A DNA stretch of 64,000 nt, taken from assembly GCA_040954595.2 (NCBI GenBank), contig CM082577.2, forward strand, positions 13,578,001 through 13,642,000. Direction: 5' to 3'. Numbering within the stretch: position 1 is the stretch's first letter; the number at the start of each line of letters is the position of its first letter. This DNA is from Balanoglossus misakiensis. Taxonomy: Eukaryota > Hemichordata. Position numbers and translations under genes: made by a program. A model generated the notes under the pieces. It was not told where the DNA came from, did not search any database, and saw nothing but the letters and a program-made list of their open reading frames with translations. Below are positions 45,691-56,119 of the stretch, piece by piece.

Positions 45691-45887
45691 CAGAGAGATG
45701 TCACTGCTGATGGTTCCCAATACACTCCACAACAACCTGACATTCCGAGTTCGGCGAAGACCTGGTATGTGGACGCCACATTCAAGATCGTCACCCGTCC
45801 ATTCTATCAGCTTTTCTCAATCCATGCGTTTGTGAAAGGCGATGATGGTCACGTGAAGCAAGTTCCACTGGTGGTTTGTCCTTATTA
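45691..45887 (+). pseudogene. MULE transposase catalytic fragment
   Basis: After TTTTTTACAG the frame reads DVTADGSQYTPQQPD, TWYVDATFKIVTRPFYQLFS and IHAFVKGDDGH, VPLVVC, then stops. W-VDATFK...F-QLF-IHA...PLV is the first catalytic (D) region of MULE-type transposases. The second D and E regions are missing; later text to 46,170 (YPIPSIDPTLPKSVNGHDWD) has no assigned family. Confidence 0.65.
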
Positions 45888-46337
45888 ATTGAATTTCTGG
45901 TTAGCAGACAACCATGTGGTCCAGCGCAGGGTTTCGAAGACCGTTTGAGCAGCAACTTCCAGTGTGTCATATTCCAGCAAATCCCTTATCCACTAACTGA
46001 TCAGCTTAGGCACACATATGAAGAATATGTGAACGGGTGGAAGATGTTGCCAGCTTATCCTATTCCATCCATTGATCCAACCTTACCAAAGTCTGTCAAT
46101 GGTCATGATTGGGACGCTTCTTATCCTGTACAAATGGAGTGGATACTTCGAACAGTTACAATCTACGGTTGATTGAACAATAGTTGCAGAAGAGTTATGG
46201 TATGTATTTGTGAAGAATTGAAAATTACAAAAGCATGTATGCTTACTTATTTGAAGAAAGGAATTTGTGCTAGGGTTATAGCGATATTTATGGAAGATTG
46301 ACATGTTTTCATAATTATTTTCTGTTAATTACAATTT

Positions 46338-47299
46338 GCGGTGATGATGACATTGTTAGTGATGGTGATGCCATGTGTATGATAGATGTTGGGGCAGAGG
46401 TTAATGAAGATTTAATCAGAAATATTAGGGTGAGACTTAAGCCTGAACTAGAAAATGACGTACCAGTAGATAATAATGCCATTTTATTTAAGGTTAACAG
46501 GATTTAAAATTGCACTTTTCAATAACTTCCCCCTCCCTTCATTGTTATATTGCAGTGTGTGAGGAAGACTTGGCATCAACTTGCCCTGAGGAATATAATC
46601 AGTGGTATCCATTTCCTAATGAACATCATGCTGAGCTAAGTTGTCTTGTGAATGCACCGAAACCATTTGTATGTATGTCTTTATGTCTGTTGTACATTTT
46701 ATTCAAAGCATGATATAATCTAAACTGGTGTATCTGTGTTTTTTTTTTATCTAGCTCATATCAGTTAGTGATTTTCTGTCTAATTGGGATTGTACCCCTA
46801 ATGATGCATTCCCAGATGAAACACATGCAATTTTGTTTATAAAATATTATATTTTTCTTTACACACGTGACATTCTCAGGACTGGGGTGTCCAGTGGCAA
46901 GATTCCATATGTATTCAGAGATGTAAATGAAATACCACATGACAGCAATTTGACACTGAATATTTTGCTGGAAGTATTGGTTGCTGCCAAAGACAGACTG
47001 GCAAAAGTGTTATACTTGCAGCTTGATAACTGTTTTCGTGAAAACAAAAACAGGTACCTTCTGAGTTTAATGGCCTTGATGTAAATCATGTGTACAGGTA
47101 CAATTTACAGAAAACGAAAAGGTTTTTCAACGTGTTTGCTAGAGCATACGTCATTGCTGACTGTGACAACAATGGTAATTTGCTGAAGAGCTACTTAACC
47201 CTCCTTAAAAAGTTAGCAGTTTCTGAAGATCCATCACAATATGCATTTGTGATTGCACAACATGCAACAGTTACAGACAAAACTCAAGTGATGAGATAA
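46338..47299 (+). pseudogene. DUF7869-like multi-exon gene fragment
   Basis: Open segments 46,338-46,507, about 46,555-46,680 and 46,862-47,084 show splice-like borders. The last has NIPHDSN-like text, DRLAKVLYLQLDNCFRENKN and RYLLSLMALM. The LQLDNC-x-ENKN motif is typical of DUF7869 proteins abundant in invertebrate genomes, which have an RNase-H-like look. The downstream VGHTHED part of that family is absent; 47,108-47,299 (FNVFARAYVIADCDNNGNLL) is unassigned. Relic. Confidence 0.45.
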
Positions 47300-47589
47300 C
47301 AGAGATTGATGATGGGAGTTGTATTCACTGCAGAGCTGATGACAGTTTGTTTCCATTATCAACCAATGGCACCGCTACAGATGACCAGTCTTTTCGGGTA
47401 AATTATCACTTATCACCCCGTAGGCCGTCAGGCTTTTTATCGCATACTCGCCTGTTTGTCGGCCCACCTGGACTTATCATGTACTGTTCAGGGGAGTATT
47501 CGGAGTTAATTACATGTAATACGTACACATTGAGAAAACTAAACTGTCTTATTTTGCAGGATGTTTCACAAGAGGAGTAACAGGGGGAT

Positions 47590-48069
47590 GTGGAGTTTCT
47601 ACAAGACATCACATCAACGAGAGTTATTTCACCTGGTGCCGTGTTTTCCCTGGGTCCAACCGACGGTAGTGCATTCTTCTGCACTCGGATTTTTGGGAGT
47701 AGGCGGGGGCCGTTGGTTATTGACGGGTACATGGCCACAGAAGACAAGTCATTCCCCAACTGCAAAATATCTTCGTCTACTGCCCACATACATGTAAAAA
47801 CCAAGAAGTTGCGCAGTGAAGCAAAGCGGTTTGCAGACCGTCTTCGCTCTCAGTCACTAGTCACGTATAGTCAGAGATTGGCTGCAGCAGATCCCGAATA
47901 CAGACTGGCTGTTAGAAGGGTTGACGTATGTCACAACATAGCAATTTTTGCACAACTTTCGGGCAAGTCTTTCAGAGGTAAAGGGGGAACTCAACACGTG
48001 TCTTGTCCAGGGATCGCTTTACCATTTCACACCTATGGGCGGAGTACTGAAACTTCTCCTCCCATTTGA
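47590..48069 (+). CDS. Hypothetical 159-aa ORF
   Basis: Open frame with VISPGAVFSLGPTDGSAFFC, GPLVIDGYMATED and a basic helix TKKLRSEAKRFADRLRSQSL. It may be one exon, since text upstream of an acceptor (TTTTGCAG, 47,559) fits. I do not recognise the family; its place next to other TE pieces suggests a TE origin. Confidence 0.3.
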   Translation: MEFLQDITSTRVISPGAVFSLGPTDGSAFFCTRIFGSRRGPLVIDGYMATEDKSFPNCKISSSTAHIHVKTKKLRSEAKRFADRLRSQSLVTYSQRLAAADPEYRLAVRRVDVCHNIAIFAQLSGKSFRGKGGTQHVSCPGIALPFHTYGRSTETSPPI

Positions 48070-48361
48070 ACGCGCGAGTGGGACCCACAGTTAACCCAAG
48101 AGCAAACATCGGTATTTGTGGAACAAACATCGATCGACAGTCAGTTCACGCCCCAAGTAAGGTATCTTTTGTTTTCGAACCTACAGCGTTTGTGCCGGCG
48201 AATCTTGGCATGTGCATTTTGATTGTAACTGATTAGATAAACAGGTTTTCTTATGGGATAACCTTAAGTTGGTAAATCAAAACTGAATATTGAACAGGAG
48301 ATACAGAAGATATATGCTTAAAATTTGATATACTCATTTTGTGTATTTTTTGTCGTGCTTT

Positions 48362-48862
48362 CAGTGATGATATCTACAGCATCACCTGGCAGCAGATTAA
48401 TGCAAAATACAAAGAAAGAACACCCCAACATTCTAGACCTTATCGATCTAGTTCTCAGTTTACCAGCAAGCAGTGCTGAGTGTGAGCGTGGTTTTTCTGT
48501 CATGAAGATGACGAAGACTGACTACAGGAACAGGTTATCCACTCAAACCATGACAGAGTTAAAGAGGATCAAACTCCCAGCATAGAGGACTTTGACCCTA
48601 CTGCTGCTATACATGTTTGGAATAAAATGTCTAGCATTCGCAGTCGCAGACCAACCTTTAAATCAAGTAAACACTTGTTGATAGTGTAACAGATGTTGCT
48701 TGCACTTCAACCTCAAATGAACTTGAAGCGTCTTCTAATGTAGATGATGAATATGAATCTGATTATGGATCCTGTGATTCAGACTTCAGTGACAGTGTCA
48801 GTGAGGAAGGTGAGGATCAGGGATGTGATCTTTTTGAGATGGCAGATACTGTAAATGATTGA
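48362..48862 (+). pseudogene. hAT C-terminal dimerisation fragment with acidic tail
   Basis: The frame to 48,585 has ILDLIDLVLSLPASSAECER then GFSVMKMTKTDYRNRLSTQT, the hAT dimerisation motif (AECERGFS...K...R..L). After frameshifts it continues IEDFDPTAAIHVWNKM and an acidic tail (DDEYESDYGSCDSDFSDSVS) to TGA at 48,860-48,862. AATAAA follows at about 48,889. The transposase core upstream is missing. Confidence 0.6.
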
Positions 48863-48869
48863 GTCGTGA

Positions 48870-49690
48870 AAAATATTCCTTTTCGGACTTAATAAAAGGA
48901 CATGAAAAATGAAAGACCAATGTGTTGCAATGTGTTAAAAAAGAGTTATATATTGTTAAGGACCGGCAGTTTTATAGAAGGACCTGGAGCTTTGGCCTGG
49001 TGCAGGTCTTTATGACCTAAAGGTATTTTCTCTTAATTTCGCACACTGAAGGCAACAAGCAACAAATTCACCTATGACCTCATGACAACAGTCTTCACCA
49101 AGGAGGAGCTGAGGACTCATTCTTACAACGGACGAAAATGTAATGCAATTGCAGGGATCAAGGCAAAACCTCTTCTGGATTCCACGAAAGTGAATGCTAT
49201 AAAAGGTTATATAGGTATAGTAACTGTATTTAATACTTTTTGCTTTAATTTTGTACTGTATTAAAACATTATTTAATTCCATATGACCAACAGTAAAGTA
49301 CCATTTTATTTGTGTGAACAAGAGTAAGTGTATCACAGCTAGAGCCTTATGAAACCATAAATATTTAACAGATGTTGTTTGAAAAAAAACATATTCATCA
49401 TGCTGAATAGGCACAAGCGGAGATTGCAAGCTTAAAACATGTTTTTTGTGAAAAATCATTTGAGTAAGATAGATTTTAACCAGTTGTGCACAAATAAGTG
49501 AGGTGGCATGTCTCCTATGTGTGTTCTAATTATACAAATCGTTTGTTCACATTTCATGCGGAGAGCAAAGAATTTGTATAATGACAACAAACATAGGAGA
49601 CATGCCAACTCACTGAACTAATTTAATCTCTGCATGAAATGAGTATCGGAAACTGGACTGGAATCTACTGTATTTTTTTATAGAAATTGT
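48870..49690. other. Intergenic, nothing recognised
   Basis: Short frames near 49,010-49,460 without motifs; one inverted repeat pair GTAGGAGACATGCCA-like (49,506 and 49,590) may be a MITE remnant. Confidence 0.35.
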
Positions 49691-49905
49691 TTTTAAAGTC
49701 GCATGTACACTTCAATTCAAATCTTGCAGGAGCAATCACTTGGCTTCGTGTTTTTCCTGGCGGCAATGTCACCAAGGTTCTGCGCTGCAGTGAAGAACAT
49801 TTTCCAAACGTACCGGGATGGTGACGTAAAGGGTCAGAAGTTGAAAAAAAGTGAAAAAATGCTTGGTATGGAAAGTATTTACAGATGCTACAGAGCAATT
49901 AGTTC

Positions 49906-50471
49906 ATGCAATTAGTTCATGCATTCATTACTTCTCGAATTGATTCATGTAATTCACTTTTATTTGGGCTCCCGAAGTATTCAACCAACCGTATTCAACG
50001 TGTTCAGAATATTGCTGCTAGATTTGTTACTCGTTCAAAAATCACCTGTCACATCACTCCAATTTTGTATCAGTTGCACTGGCTACCTGTTACACAGCGT
50101 ATTGTTTTTAAGATGTTAGTTCTCATTTTTAAATCCATTCATAAACTTGGTCCAATCTATCTTTCTAACATGACCAAACTTAATGTTCCGTGTCGTAATT
50201 TAAGGTCAGCCGATCAGTTCAAACTCTGCCCTGTTCGATCACGCACCAAGAGTTATGTTGATCGTGCTTTTACTGATGCTGCTCCAATTCTTTGGAATAA
50301 TCTTCCACTCAACATTCGACAGGCAACAAAGTTATCTGTTTTTAAATCAAACTTTACTTTTTAAATCTGCTTTTTAGCCAATTGTTGTAGTGTATTTTTT
50401 TGCTTTTAGCATCATTGATCAATTTTTTTGTGGATACTGACGCTTTATAAATAAATTAGTATTATTATTAT
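49906..50471 (+). mobile_element. 5'-truncated CR1/L2-like LINE, 3' end of ORF2
   Basis: Frame 49,906-50,364 has SRIDSCNSLLFGLPK, RVQNIAARFV, LYQLHWLPVTQRIVFKMLVL, RSRTKSYVDRAF and APILWNNLPLNIRQATKLSV. This is the C-terminal end of non-LTR reverse transcriptases of the CR1/L2 group. It is followed by a short 3' region and a tail CTTTATAAATAAATTAGTATTATTATTAT ending at about 50,471, with the repeated ATT typical of such LINEs. Truncation begins close to a duplicated AATTAGTTCATGC (49,897 and 49,909). Confidence 0.75.
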
Positions 50472-50938
50472 GTAATCACACTTAATAGCATCATCAGACA
50501 GAGTGTTGGTGAAAATAGCTTTTAGAGGTTTTGAGTTCTCTAGGTAAATATTCTACAACTCCTGCACAAGCCAAATGGTTACAAAGGTTCCAGTGGCATG
50601 ACCTCAAAATGTCTTATGGAAATGACCTCTTGGAATTATGAGAGAGGATGGTCTCTTTGTTTTTCCAACACATGCTGAAGAGTCTAAATATAACAGGCAA
50701 AAAAGCTTATCAATCGTGAAACTCCTGATTGCAAGGCATCCAATTTTAAATGCCTAAGGAACCTTCTAGAGATAGAGCAATTCGATCTACTGAGCAGCAA
50801 AAAAATGTTCTTTCATTGGATGAAATGAGGGCCAAAGCCATAGTAATCAAGGTCATGCGGGAGATACAGCATGCTGTAACAGTGTTAACTGGAGTAAGCC
50901 AGGGTCAGGTAATAATAAATATAAGTTTAATGCATTAT
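50472..50938. other. Unassigned, with a possible exon
   Basis: A frame 50,750-50,908 (PKEPSRDRAIRSTEQQKNVL) ends at a GTAATA donor-like site. Family unknown. Confidence 0.3.
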
Positions 50939-51350
50939 TTTCAACGACTACCATCGGCGAGGTCATCCACTTTTTGACAGCATCTTCAAGATCTGTCCCG
51001 TGTATGACATCAACATACAGAAATTTAGAGAGGTTTACGGCCCAGAGCAACATCTGATCTGGATGAGGGAATGGATGGGCCCACTTTCTGGGTGAACCAT
51101 CCATCAAAACCAGACGGGTTTGGGCTAAAGGCATTTTCTCTGAATGAAGCCAAGAGTGGATACATCGATGGTTACCATCTGTATACTGGGTCCACTTTAT
51201 TCCCTGATGTGTTGGCTGACGAGTACGACTTGATGCAAAACCAAACCTCCCAAACAGTGATGGGGCTGTTGAAACAGTGTAACATCTTCAGGAAGGGCTA
51301 CAGGGTCTACATGGACAACTACTACATGTCACCCACCCCAGTAGATGACC
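50939..51350 (+). pseudogene. piggyBac-type transposase middle fragment
   Basis: In two frames the text is LFDSIFKICPVYDINIQKFR, then DEGMDGPTFWVNHPSKPDGF, GLKAFSLNEAKSGYIDGYHL, YTGS and YRVYMDNYYMSP. DEGM-x-F...KP-GFGLK...SGY...YTG...DN-Y-S is the order of DDE_Tnp_1_7 (piggyBac), with candidate D in DEGM and D in MDNYY. A frameshift near 51,060 and the missing ends make it a relic. Confidence 0.7.
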
Positions 51351-51410
51351 TGGTCAGTTTGGCTACAGTCACTGTGGGTACTGTTATAGGGTGTACTCAG
51401 TACTCTCCCC

Positions 51411-51707
51411 ATGCAGGAGGATTCGCAGGCTGGCTCTCAACCTCCTCAGCATTCACAGTCCGCTGGTGAACACTCGTTGGCTCAGATTGTACGGCAGAGC
51501 TGTGAACAGTTGAAAGTTCATTTTCAACAAGATTTGGCTTCCCTGAAGCACGACATTTCTGAGAAGCAGGACCAGACACAGGACAACTTGACCAAACGTA
51601 TCAAGGCGATTGAGACTCGTCCGTTCAATAAAAAGGGGAATGCGGAGCTAGCAAAGTTTAACTCGAACTTGGCTTCATTTTACCATACTCTTGATTACCA
51701 AGATTAA
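51411..51707 (+). CDS. Gag/adaptor-like coiled-coil ORF, 98 aa
   Basis: Gln-rich start, helix SCEQLKVHFQQDLASLKHDI with heptads, and FNKKGNAELAKFNSNLASF. The F-KKGN-x-FN motif recurs in TE-linked proteins of invertebrates. Function unknown. It abuts the piggyBac fragment in another frame. Confidence 0.35.
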   Translation: MQEDSQAGSQPPQHSQSAGEHSLAQIVRQSCEQLKVHFQQDLASLKHDISEKQDQTQDNLTKRIKAIETRPFNKKGNAELAKFNSNLASFYHTLDYQD

Positions 51708-51899
51708 AGTGATGATCATTGGCACCATATGCCATATAATTCATTGTCATGTTTTCAAATGTAAGCAAGTGATGTCATGAGTGTGCCATATACAAAACTA
51801 CTGTAATTACTTCAGCTGCATATTAGTCATTTGAATGTCTTTTATTCATCATCCATAGTTTAGTGGTAAATTTTCACCATGTCTCTTTTCTTTATTTAG

Positions 51900-52130
51900 G
51901 GAAATATGCAACGAATTTGCCAAGCGGGTTAATCCGGATCTGCCCTTTCATTATTGGACAGAGTCAGATGACCGCTTCACAATTGGGCTGCTCCAGGATT
52001 TTAATGAAGCATCGAAGAGCGGTGTGGAGCGGCTTGATAAATTGAGAATCGAACGATGCTCGGATCCCGGGGTATTCCAGGCAAATCAGGCGTCCTTACC
52101 TCAGCATGGCTCATTGACTGTAAGAGCTCA
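51900..52130 (+). CDS. Possible exon, unknown family
   Basis: After acceptor TTTATTTAG the frame reads EICNEFAKRVNPDLPFHYWT, ESDDRFTIGLLQDFNEASKS and more to about 52,120. It is uninterrupted and protein-like but matches nothing I know. Confidence 0.25.
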
Positions 52131-52300
52131 GTTTCACAGTTTGCCAGAACCCTAGCTCCCACCACTGCTGTGACCATTTTGAACGTGTTAATTCTAAAAG
52201 ATTATCCTGAGGTATGTCTGTTCACTGAACCCTAGTACAGAAATAAATGACACAATCATGCCGCAACTACATCTAATGGTGATGTGCAGTTATTTCTCTT

Positions 52301-52440
52301 AAATTGGATCCATCACTTACTGTGAGACTTCCTGACTTCCTGATTTCACTTTGATGTGATTGGAAAATCGAAAGAGATTCAAGCATTTAAGAGGACAGAG
52401 ACTGCAAAAAGATCACATTCGAAATTGCTTATATCATACT
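52301..52440. repeat. Dispersed repeat, copy 1
   Basis: AAATTGGATCCATCACTTAC to GAAATTGCTTATATCAT recurs at 53,911-54,040; a shorter version starts at 53,266 (CTGGATCCATCACTCACTGT). Confidence 0.85.
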
Positions 52441-53500
52441 TGCACATCCGAGCTAAAGAACAGTTGTTCGACAAGGACGTATTGGTACGCACAACTCCGA
52501 AGCGCTCCTTTTTCTTGTTTGGTTGAACAAACAAAAAACACTTCGGCTTCAAAGGTTGCCAAGAAAGTCAACAGATGCTGTGGGGCGATGTTTTGCTCAA
52601 GAAGACCGTAGGCAACATCGAGTTTCTCGAATTTAACGAGCAAGAAAACGAAACATGGTCATCAGGAAAAGTAAATGATCAAGCGCAGGCATACCCATCG
52701 AAAGCCTTCGCGATTCCCCAAATGTGCAAAGCATCAACCATTGTGCTCTAAATTCTATGGGCGATCAACAGCATATGTCCGAGATTCGTCTACGTCTATA
52801 TATGGGATTATATAGAATCACTGATCAGTGATTATTCAAATGAAAATATTTCACACGCTGCCATTCAAAGTTATGGGATCAGGGAACTCTCAACATATGC
52901 AGCAGACACTAGAACAGGGTCATATAATGTTGAATTCTGTGGAAACTGTGAATGTAGAGACAAGATCCAGACAATGTATTTGACAAAGAAGCAATAGCGG
53001 TTGATTTTGATGTAGGCTTTGGTTATGTTGAAGTTGGTTTATTCAAAAAGAACTGACGAAGTATGTCCACCCTCTTCTGCATTCACACAAAGTAAGAGAA
53101 GTAAGAGCGAACCACTTTATGCCAAAATCAGTATCACAAGAGTAGGAAGTGTTTGGGAACGTGAAGTTATCTGGAAATAGTGAGGCCATTGCCTACTGTA
53201 TGAATATGTGAAGTCTTCCTAAATCTGTTTTGCTTGATAGTGTAATAATTCTGTGGGATCATAGCTGGATCCATCACTCACTGTGAGACTTCCAGAAGCA
53301 GACAATTACTTTGGCATCACCTTTATGGAAGACTTTGTTCCAATTATGGAGGGTTTTAACTCGACATCATCTACACCGAACAAGACAGTAGTACCAATCA
53401 TCTCATCACCAATCTGGTACCCCAAACCAAAGACATGGCGAATTTTTTTAACCGTGCGTTACAGGAGTTTACCGAACTGTCGCAGACGCAACAATTCATT
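52441..53500 (+). other. Broken coding-like tract, family unknown
   Basis: One frame reads AKEQLFDKDVLVRTTPKRSF, a stop, then LWGDVLLKKTVGNIEFLEFN over 52,450-52,730. Another frame at 53,283-53,537 reads NYFGITFMEDFVPIMEGFNS and PIWYPKPKTW. Both look like decayed protein sequence; no family recognised. Confidence 0.25.
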
Positions 53501-53509
53501 TGTTCAGTA

Positions 53510-53585
53510 CAGGGGGCACAACGCTAATACCCTGTAACCCCTGGCATTTCTATGGTTTGCATGGGGCACTCAAAGAGTTTATAAT
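53510..53585 (+). repeat. WHFYGLH module, copy 1
   Basis: GGGGGCACAACGCTAATACC to CACTCAAAGAGTTT; in frame it reads GTTLIPCNPWHFYGLHGALK. A copy lies at 55,040-55,115. Confidence 0.7.
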
Positions 53586-53910
53586 ACCGGTATATCAGCA
53601 GAATTAGTCCCCCTATTTGTTCCTTTGTGTTTAATAGATTAGTCATTCAAACCGTTACAAAATCACAAGAGAACAGAGAGTCCCAATTTATAAAAGGTGA
53701 AGAAAGAAAGGACAATGACTGTAGATCATATCCTGATGTTACGGTGCATGGCGCATTCTACTCAGTCTGCCAGGTTAGTATTGCTTTAAATTCCATCTAG
53801 AGTACTGCTGTCAGCTAGCATTATACAAAATGCAATGCTGTGCTTGTGTGTAATGATTATCTGTTTGCAGTTGTCATAGGTTTATATTCACCATGTGCCA
53901 ATTTCAAATT

Positions 53911-54040
53911 AAATTGGATCCATCACTTACTGTGAGATTTCCTGATTTCACTTTAATGTGATTGGAAAATCGAAAGGGATTCAAGCATGTAAGAGGACAG
54001 AGACTTCAAAAAGATCACATTCGAAATTGCTTATATCATC
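53911..54040. repeat. Dispersed repeat, copy 2
   Basis: Second copy of 52,301-52,440 with an 8-10 bp deletion and point changes. Confidence 0.85.
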
Positions 54041-54341
54041 CATATAATTGCTTATATCAAAGTATGGCCGAGATACTGGTGAAATGGCTGCAGCCGGCCA
54101 AAGATTCAAAAAGGTGAAGGCATCCCGAATTAAGGGCAAATACGAAGTTGACGATGTTGTCCGAATTAAATATAAAAGCGGTTATTTCAAAGCAGAACTT
54201 CTCGATATTCCAGTATTCGGAAAATACTTTTTAATTTTGTCATCTACTGTCGACGTCAAAAGTTTAGTATGCTGCAGTTGCTGTACAGGAAGTGCTCACG
54301 TCAACACACAGGATTTGTTTTCCAACCAAACTTGAGCGAAA

Positions 54342-54640
54342 TGGCTCAGACAGCCGCGGAATTCGATGAAGCTTTTCAAGAAATCTTCTGTTTAGCAAGA
54401 GAGCTGGGCGTGGAAGACAACAATGATTTCTTCGGCAAAGTGGAAAACCATACGCGTCAAAAACAATCGGTTTCAACCTCCCTCCACGTCCTCGAGTTCG
54501 CGGTATGTCAACCTTTCCGAAGTCGACAAACAAGAGCTGATAGAGCAACAGCGAAAGAAGAAGACGGCAAAATCAACAAATGCTTCCGTCAGAAATGGAG
54601 CAGAGAGTTAGGTTCAAACAGTCCATGTCAGACAAAGGTA
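54342..54640 (+). CDS. Hypothetical ORF segment
   Basis: From an ATG at 54,342 the frame starts AQTAAEFDEAFQEIFCLARE and soon changes frame (RFQPPSTSSSSRYVNLSEVD, EQQRKKK). It looks like an exon ending at a GTAAAC donor near 54,635. Family unknown; the next sequence is piggyBac-like, so it may be that element's N-terminus. Confidence 0.28.
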
Positions 54641-54715
54641 AACATTACTAATTTACGCTGTTCTATCATGGGGATGAAAGGGACTGGTCATTAACTGAAG
54701 GGTCTGATTTTGAGA

Positions 54716-55033
54716 ATTCTTCAAGTGATATCAGTGAGTCAGATTCTGATGAAAGTGCCTATGAATCTGATGTCGACAATACTATGATATTGCCTCCCTT
54801 GGGTCCGCGTTTTCCCACCTGATGAGGATCGCGCAGTGCCATTCCCATTCCAGGAAGTAGGTGGTCCCTGGTGAGCTCCTGCCAGAGATGCGTCGCCACT
54901 TGTTTATTCTATGTTGTTTCTTTCTGTTGATCTTATAAACCCATTTGTCCGGGAGACAAATAGATTGGTTACTTCATTTGTTCAAGAAAATGAAGTGAGA
55001 CTTAAGGGCCATCGTCGAGAGTGTGGAGGTGGG
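54716..55033 (+). pseudogene. piggyBac-like N-terminal fragment
   Basis: An acidic Ser/Asp tract (SSDISESDSDESAYESDVDN) is followed by LPPLGPRFPT, and then in another frame LSVDLINPFVRETNRLVTSF. Acidic N-terminus plus a V-ETN motif fits piggyBac transposases. Several frame changes. This is a different copy from the fragment at 50.9-51.3 kb. Confidence 0.35.
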
Positions 55034-55677
55034 TACAGTACAGGGGGGCACAACACTAATACCCTGTAACCACTGGCATTTCTATGGTTTGCATGATGGA
55101 GCACTCAAAGAGTTAATCAATAATATATCAGCGAATTGGTGCCCCCATTTGTTCTTTGAATTCAATGGATTTGTTAGCAAAATCACTGCACAATCTCAAG
55201 AAACATAATGAGGATAACACTGTCTACCATTTAACAAAAGCTGTAGGGGAACAGAGACAGAACAGTGACAGTGCACGACTGCCATTTCACAGGAAGCAAT
55301 GGCCGACGCTGGCCTACAACATCAAGTTCTTTGCCGTTGATAATATGAACAACATGAAGTGCCCAGAAGGTTACCAAAAATACATGGAGACAATGTACAG
55401 CCATTTTGGCAACAGTTGGTTGTCCTTACATTGTGGGCCAATGTGGTCCTACGAATCACAGCCTGATGAAGCAGCTGTTGCTGCTGCTGAAGACACGGCT
55501 GTTAATATCGTACGTAAGGCGAATTCTAGTTGGAGTAAAGAAATAACAATGTCAAACGCACGAAATCTCGTGTATAGGGAGAACTCGCGGCGGGATTTCG
55601 ATCACATGTTTTTTGAGAATTGCCGCCGATCGAACGAAGCAAGTTCTGGGCGGGGTAACTACCTAATATGGACATAA
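55023..55677 (+). CDS. Unknown protein with WHFYGLH module
   Basis: Frame 55,023-55,208 has GTVQGGTTLIPCNHWHFYGL, HDGALKELINNISANW and FFEFNGFVSKI. An overlapping frame 55,156-55,677 continues with LPFHRKQWPTLAYNIKFFAV and YQKYMETMYSHFGNSWLSLH. The two are separated by a frame change near 55,200. The upstream module is duplicated at 53,510. The text looks structural or capsid-like, but I cannot name the family and make no functional claim. Confidence 0.3.
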
Positions 55678-56119
55678 TCGTGACATTTGCTAAGTATAAT
55701 TGGTTTCCGAAGATGTCCGAACAACCTCACTGATATTTTGCTGGCTTCCCGATGTACTGCAATCGCCTCAAAGTGTGATTTTGTGGTTGCGTTAGTGGCG
55801 ATTTTTTTCACTGTAGCCGTGCGATCTGTAGGTGAGCATGATTATGATGTGTATTTTTTGAGCTTGATTTAAAATTAAATCAATTTTCACAACGTAAATA
55901 ACAAATTTCTGGGGTAATTTGCTGTATGTACGATCGTTTTGTAGTGTTGGTGTGGCTTCGGAATTTAGCGTGTGGCTACGTAATTACACTTTCTGTAGAG
56001 TTCGTGATTGTGATTGACGTAAATTGACTCAATGTCACCATGGTCACGGCGTCTATACGCTACCTGTTACCGGTGTCTGTGGCGCCAAAATCAAAATACA
56101 GATCATCTTGAAGCAAAAT
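55678..56119. other. 5' flank of the second RAG1-N-like gene
   Basis: No gene recognised. No terminal inverted repeat shared with the first RAG1-like element was seen. Confidence 0.35.

Noticed and set aside
53510-55677. Endogenous parvovirus-like capsid
   Set aside because: Only a general impression from IPCN-WHFY-type text; no phospholipase or NS1-like helicase nearby, so no support for a viral call.
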